NCBI GenBank assembly: GCA_025462865.1
Contig: JAOAPI010000026.1
Span: 1 to 64,000 of the forward strand
DNA from: Candidatus Sulfotelmatobacter sp.
Lineage (GTDB): Bacteria; Acidobacteriota; Terriglobia; Terriglobales; Acidobacteriaceae
Reading direction: 5' to 3'
DNA length: 64,000 nucleotides
Position 1 is the stretch's first letter; the number at the start of each line of letters is the position of its first letter. Shown in pieces: positions 59,997 through 64,000 of the stretch. The notes beneath the pieces are model-generated. The model was not told the origin of the DNA. It saw only the letters and a list, made by a program, of their open reading frames with translations, and made no database searches. Position numbers and translations under genes: made by a program.

Positions 59997-60590
59997 CTAG
60001 TCTGGGCCGATGGTGTAGCCGATCGAGGCCCCGACGCGAAATAAGTTATCGGAGCTGAAGTCGTTAGTGTTGTTCGCGACGTGGTAGTAGTGAATCTCGG
60101 GCCGGACGAAGACATGGTTCCACACGTAGTAGCGGACGCCTGCGCCAAGATCGATCAGGAAGTGACGGCTGCTAACAAAATTGTTGCAGCTAAACGTGCC
60201 CGTGCAAAAGGGTAGATAGAAACGAGTGCTTTGCCAACCGATGCCGGCCATGAGATCCGCACCGATTTTCTTATCTATCTTCGGTTGGTATACAAGGTTA
60301 AAGTCGGACAAAATCGGCCGGAAGGGCTGACCGCCAGCTCCACCGTAAGCCCCTTGGCTCGCTCTCCAAGCCGTCTCAAAGCCGAACCCGACGCGCTTGT
60401 GGAAGATTACGTCGGCGCTGAAGCTGGGGTACAAGCCGCCCTTCTCGGGACAGAGGCCGGTATTTACGTCGCACGATCCAGATGACATGATCGTGCCGAA
60501 GCCGAACATGGCGTCCCCTTGCTGAGCGGAGGCAAACACGGGGACGAGCAAGAAAGCGAAAACTGGTGCGAACAACATTAACTTTCTCAA
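59997..60590 (-). CDS. Outer membrane beta-barrel protein (paralog 2)
   Basis: A 197-residue exported barrel. The signal is LMLFAPVFAFLLVPVFASAQQ. GDAMFGFGTIMSSGSCDVN opens the barrel, a GIGWQSTRFYLPFCTGTFSCNNFVSSRHFL loop has a cysteine pair, and RYYVWNHVFVRPEIHYYHVANNTNDFSSDNLFRVGASIGYTIGPD ends it. The last 45 residues align residue for residue with paralog 1. TTG 60590 follows GGAGGT with ideal spacing; ATG 60578 is internal to the signal. The function is unknown. Confidence 0.75.
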   Translation of the reverse strand: MRKLMLFAPVFAFLLVPVFASAQQGDAMFGFGTIMSSGSCDVNTGLCPEKGGLYPSFSADVIFHKRVGFGFETAWRASQGAYGGAGGQPFRPILSDFNLVYQPKIDKKIGADLMAGIGWQSTRFYLPFCTGTFSCNNFVSSRHFLIDLGAGVRYYVWNHVFVRPEIHYYHVANNTNDFSSDNLFRVGASIGYTIGPD

Positions 60591-60830
60591 GATAGACCTC
60601 CAATCAATTATTGCGAGCCCGGGATTCGGACCCGAAATCTGTAAGATGCCGCAAAGCCGACCCAACTCATCATAATTTTTGCCAGAGCCACTTTCAATAT
60701 AGGCAGACGTAAAGAAATGTACGAAAGAAGTTCCCTGGACAACGATGCGAAAAACAAACCCTGAATCCGGGAAGAAGTTGCGGAAGCGTTCGCTTCCACG
60801 TATTGATCGTGGATAGGAAAAGGCGAGAGG

Positions 60831-61247
60831 CTACTTTGGTTTCCAACCGCCACCTGGTGCGCGGATGTGATCAAAAGCAATCGGACCGCCGCCGAAGAAT
60901 ATGAGGGCGAATGCGAGTGTGGCGACGGCCAGCGGAAACTCATATCCGCCATTGCCCATCAGTCCATTGTGGAGGTGCACTTTTGCGATGGCGACGGAAA
61001 GATTGATACAGATCGCAAAGGCCGCAATGCGAGTGAACAGGCCTATCAGAACAAGCAGGCCGCCAAAGAATTCCGTGAACGCGGAAAGGTACGCGCTCCA
61101 GGCGGGAAGTCCAAGGCTGGTCACTAATTGAACGTGGTGGTGCATCCCGCCGAAAACCTTGTGGTACCCGTGGTCAACGATGATGGCGCCAAGTGCGAGG
61201 CGCATGACTAACAGCGCGAAGGGCTGCAGGCGATCGAGGTAGCGCAA
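60831..61247 (-). CDS. DoxX-family membrane protein
   Basis: A 138-residue four-helix inner membrane protein of the DoxX/DoxD group. RLQPFALLVMRLALGAIIVDHGYHKVFGG, LGLPAWSAYLSAFTEFFGGLLVLIGLFTRIAAFAICINLSVAI and YEFPLAVATLAFALIFFGGGPIAFD are the family helices. TTG 61247 has AGGAGG six bases upstream and gives the expected size; the much longer open frame is not supported. Family members relate to quinone or sulfur oxidation, but the role here is unknown. Confidence 0.85.
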   Translation of the reverse strand: MRYLDRLQPFALLVMRLALGAIIVDHGYHKVFGGMHHHVQLVTSLGLPAWSAYLSAFTEFFGGLLVLIGLFTRIAAFAICINLSVAIAKVHLHNGLMGNGGYEFPLAVATLAFALIFFGGGPIAFDHIRAPGGGWKPK

Positions 61248-61623
61248 GTAATTCCTCCTGCTGAGAAGGATATAGATTACAGCAGCCCGACGGGGGAATG
61301 AAACAAAGGCCAGATTCGGCCGGTTCAATAAATTCGTCTTGCGAAGATTCGGCCAGGGCACATAGAGAATGATTGCGCGAGTGGCCGAGTTCTGGTAACG
61401 TTTTGTCGCCTCAGGTTGCGAGTCCCAGATCAGGTCGAGTTGCGACCGAATTCGCTCCCCGTGGATCTCCCCTCCGGTCTTACAAAATAGTTCGATTACT
61501 CGCGCGGCGAATAGGTCTTTCGGACAGCATGAGTAGGGGCCCCTGTACGGCCGCCATCGCAAACGATGGGGCGGTTTTCTTGCGCGTTAAACGATAAGAG
61601 GTTCAGGCATTAAGGAGGCCGTA
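61248..61623. other. Intergenic region before the large secreted protein gene
   Basis: 376 bp with no supported gene. CCGCCATCG-CAAA-CGATGGGGCGG followed by TTTTCTT at 61551-61580 is a terminator- or attenuator-like hairpin on the plus strand, 45 bp before the next gene. Confidence 0.4.
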
Positions 61624-63384
61624 ATGAATCGGATTTTGGGAAGTAAGAGATTTTTTCAGATGGGGCGATCTCTTTCGCTATGCCTGGTGATTCCGGCGCT
61701 GGCATGGGGACAACATAAAACATCAAACGCACCTGCTCCAGCGCCACATGCGAGCGCGCCGTCGCATGCTTCAGCGCCACAACATTCGGCTCCTCCACAG
61801 CACTCGGCACCGGCGAATCATCAGGCCGGAGGAGGTGGGCACTCGGCCCCGCCACAGCATTCAGCTCCGGCAAGTCATCAGGCCGCAGCAGGTGGGCACT
61901 CGGCTTCGCCGGGCCATACAGCGCCTACCGGCGGACACACGGGCGTGACTGCGACCAGTCACACTGGTACAGCCGGGCGTCCGGCGACGGCTGGAAACAC
62001 GACCACAGCGGGGCGCACTGGCGCGACAGCCCACACACCGACGACCGGCCATACCGCAACTCCTGGGCGGAACAATGCCACCGCGCACCCTGCCAACGCA
62101 GCGAATGCCAGGCCGGCCGGCGGCGCGAATGCCAAGGGTTCTGCCGGAAACCGCCCCGGTGGCGCGACCGCTCGACCTTCACATACGCCGCCGGGTAGAC
62201 AGGTCTCACTGAAAGGTGGAGGCTCTGCGCACATTCGTCCCAACGGCCAGATCCGATCAGTCAATCGGAATGGAATGCATATTGAGCACGGGGTTCGCGG
62301 CGAACGCAGGGTGGTGAGCACGCGCAACGGAGTGCGAGTGGTGAGCAATGGAAGGCGCGGCGGCTATGTGCAACGCGCTTATGTCACGCGAGGTGGCCGC
62401 TCTTATTATTCACGCACGTATTATTACCATGGCCAGTACCGGGCAGGCGTCTATCGCGGCTATAACTATGGCGGCCGTCCCTATTATGGCTACTATCCCG
62501 CTTACTATTACCATCCTGTTTATTATGGGTGGGCTTATAACCCGTGGCCGGCACCGGTCGCTTACGGCTGGGGCTGGGGCGGAGCGCCCTGGTACGGTTA
62601 TTACGGCGGCTATTTCGAGCCTTATCCGGTGTATCCTTCCGCAGCTTTCTGGCTGACCGATTATCTGGTCGCTGCCAGCCTGCGGGCCGCCTATGAAGCC
62701 CAAGCGCAATCCACCGAAGGATTGTTGCATCCGGATGCAGGGGATGGAACGCTTTTGGCCAGCTTGCTTGCGGTCGCGCCTGCAGCCGGAGAAACCGCCA
62801 AGCTTAGCCCCGAAGTCAAGAAAGAACTGGCGGAAGAAGTGAAGGCGCTGCTTGCGGCTGAACAGGCCGAAGCAGGGAAGGGCGCCGGGTCTTCCGGCGG
62901 ACCACCAGCCAGCAAGGACGAAGCTCCACCTGCACTGGATCCTAACTTTCGCACGTTCCCGGTCTCCTCCGAGCTCACGCTGGTGGTCGACGGCAACGAG
63001 TGTGCACTGTCGGATGGAGACATTGTTACTCGAACCACGGAAACGCCAGATGACGATCAGAACGTGAACGTGAAAGTTGTCGGCAGCAAAAAGTCAGATT
63101 GTGCAGTTGGTTCGGAAGGGCCGGTTGCGGTGGACGATCTTCAGGAGATGTACAACCACTTCCGCGAACAGCTGAAGGATGGCATGGGTGAACTCGCCAA
63201 GAAGCAGGGAACCGGAGGGCTACCCAAAGCTCCGGACACGAGCACGGTCGCTGGAGATGTTCCTCCTCCCGAGCCGGACAAGAGTGCGGAGAAGAGTCTG
63301 AAGGAGCAGCAGTCTGCCGCCGATCAGACCGAATCAGATGTGAAGCAAGAAGCCGGGCCTAATTCCGGCGGCGGTGGACAGTAA
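61624..63384 (+). CDS. Large low-complexity secreted protein
   Basis: A 586-residue exported protein. The signal peptide ends near PALAWGQ. Residues ~25-190 are repeats rich in Ala, His, Pro, Ser, Thr and Gly (units such as HSAPPQHSAP and GHTGVTATSH). Residues ~190-260 are a basic beta-like region (RVVSTRNGVRVVSNGRRGG), and ~260-345 are extremely Tyr/Gly/Trp-rich (YYSRTYYYHGQYR, GRPYYGYYPAYYYHP). The C-terminal ~230 residues form a charged domain with LSPEVKKELAEEVKALLAAEQ and LTLVVDGNECALSDGDIV, containing two cysteines. AAGGAGG precedes ATG 61624. It looks like an envelope or matrix protein; the function is unknown. Confidence 0.72.
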   Translation: MNRILGSKRFFQMGRSLSLCLVIPALAWGQHKTSNAPAPAPHASAPSHASAPQHSAPPQHSAPANHQAGGGGHSAPPQHSAPASHQAAAGGHSASPGHTAPTGGHTGVTATSHTGTAGRPATAGNTTTAGRTGATAHTPTTGHTATPGRNNATAHPANAANARPAGGANAKGSAGNRPGGATARPSHTPPGRQVSLKGGGSAHIRPNGQIRSVNRNGMHIEHGVRGERRVVSTRNGVRVVSNGRRGGYVQRAYVTRGGRSYYSRTYYYHGQYRAGVYRGYNYGGRPYYGYYPAYYYHPVYYGWAYNPWPAPVAYGWGWGGAPWYGYYGGYFEPYPVYPSAAFWLTDYLVAASLRAAYEAQAQSTEGLLHPDAGDGTLLASLLAVAPAAGETAKLSPEVKKELAEEVKALLAAEQAEAGKGAGSSGGPPASKDEAPPALDPNFRTFPVSSELTLVVDGNECALSDGDIVTRTTETPDDDQNVNVKVVGSKKSDCAVGSEGPVAVDDLQEMYNHFREQLKDGMGELAKKQGTGGLPKAPDTSTVAGDVPPPEPDKSAEKSLKEQQSAADQTESDVKQEAGPNSGGGGQ

Positions 63385-63482
63385 AGGAAGAACCAGGAGC
63401 GGGAGCATCGCTGGCATGGGATGCTCCCATCTGTAAACGATCCGTGTTACTGGCGCGAGAGAGAATTCGCAGGAGGCTGACA

Positions 63483-64000
63483 ATGGGACAGCAGACATTG
63501 AAAGCGGTTATTTCAGGAGTAGGGTTCATTCTTACGGCGTTCGTTCCATGCTCCCTGGCGCAAGCACCCACACTACAGGAGCAACTTGCCGCGCAGTACA
63601 AAGCGGTGAAGATGGGATCGGATACCAGCGGGTATTCCGTGGTCGAGTCGGGTACTCTGCTGGCGATTCAGAAGGGCGGAATCCTGGCTGTGCCGTATTC
63701 CGACCAAAGCGTTCTTACCACGAAATATGAAGGCGGCTCGGTACATACTCCGAGTGGCTTGCTGACCAAGGGAATCGGCTTCGGGATGAAACGATTCGGG
63801 AAGGAACAGACGACTCACTTATTTCAGGTGGGAGATAAAGTTTATCCCTCAAAAATTGATGTGAATGTGGCCAGCGATAAGGTCTCCATGCTGATCATTG
63901 CTTGCGATACCTGTAACAAGACTGATCCGCCTACGTACAACAAGGCGCAGGTGGTCTTCCAGTTTCCCAAAGGATCCCTAGCCAAGGCTGGCGCGGGCGA
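63483..64000 (+). CDS. Exported protein, cut by the window end
   Basis: The frame is open from ATG 63483 to the last base (172 codons seen). AGGAGG precedes the start. A signal peptide (VISGVGFILTAFVPCSLAQ) is followed by PTLQEQLAAQYKAVKMGSDTSGYSVVESGTLLAIQKGGILAVPYSD and VYPSKIDVNVASDKVSMLIIACDTCN with a CxxC. It is 98 bp downstream of the large secreted protein gene and probably cotranscribed. I do not recognise the family; the 3' end is outside the window. Confidence 0.75.
   Translation, partial: MGQQTLKAVISGVGFILTAFVPCSLAQAPTLQEQLAAQYKAVKMGSDTSGYSVVESGTLLAIQKGGILAVPYSDQSVLTTKYEGGSVHTPSGLLTKGIGFGMKRFGKEQTTHLFQVGDKVYPSKIDVNVASDKVSMLIIACDTCNKTDPPTYNKAQVVFQFPKGSLAKAGAG

Overview
The window looks like chromosomal DNA from an Acidobacteriota member, most likely class Terriglobia. 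The basis is a large Oar-like TonB-dependent receptor with a carboxypeptidase-regulatory N-terminus, HAF-type and Ig-type secreted proteins, a membrane-fused spermidine synthase, SYLF and PilZ proteins, a PQQ cluster, and many dispersed palindromic repeats between genes. No 16S rRNA or ribosomal protein gene is present, so this is inference from gene content.

Layout. 0-4.6 kb: secreted cupin, SDR, then the methyl cycle genes metK and ahcY, the latter with an intrinsic terminator. 4.6-6.1 kb: a dense repeat cluster holding a PD-(D/E)XK-like gene. 6.1-7.3 kb: STAS-like gene and a mazEF module with an inverted-repeat operator. 7.3-13.3 kb: TonB receptor, aldo/keto reductase, a 55-residue gene with its own terminator, homoserine dehydrogenase. 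13.5-18.8 kb: beta-barrel protein and PQQ genes pqqB-pqqC-pqqD, with pqqE split off by an oppositely oriented HAF-repeat gene; no pqqA was found. 19.2-24.0 kb: PilZ, FmdB zinc ribbon, YheT-like hydrolase, a chemoreceptor remnant, DUF1624-type membrane protein, Ig-domain lipoprotein.

24.1-27.03 kb is the most unusual part. A 2.8-kb block is bounded on the right by an intact tRNA-Arg(TCT) gene and on the left by a copy of the first 42 nt of that tRNA. Inside are four small genes (two membrane, two secreted, one of these a WG-repeat protein). They are separated by copies of a ~30-bp repeat, giving a cassette-like array with no integrase visible.

27.1-45 kb is mostly housekeeping: purA, sucC-sucD-ndk, MOSC protein, an inactivated PIN toxin with an intact antitoxin, trpD, an M1-like metallopeptidase, rlmB, peroxiredoxin, ffh, EthD, a histone-deacetylase-like amidohydrolase, a second aldo/keto reductase, an S58 peptidase and a SufT-like protein. 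45-64 kb holds a RibD-type reductase, peroxiredoxin, LuxR-type regulator, SYLF protein, lipid A-type acyltransferase, beta-helix protein, fused spermidine synthase, argD, alpha/beta hydrolase, DedA, two tandem paralogous beta-barrel proteins, DoxX, a large low-complexity secreted protein, and a gene cut by the window end.

A second theme is repeat invasion. At least four dispersed repeat families lie between genes. In three places repeat DNA is read in frame as protein: a double palindrome in Ffh, a segment in the deacetylase-like protein, and the signal peptide of the M1-like peptidase.
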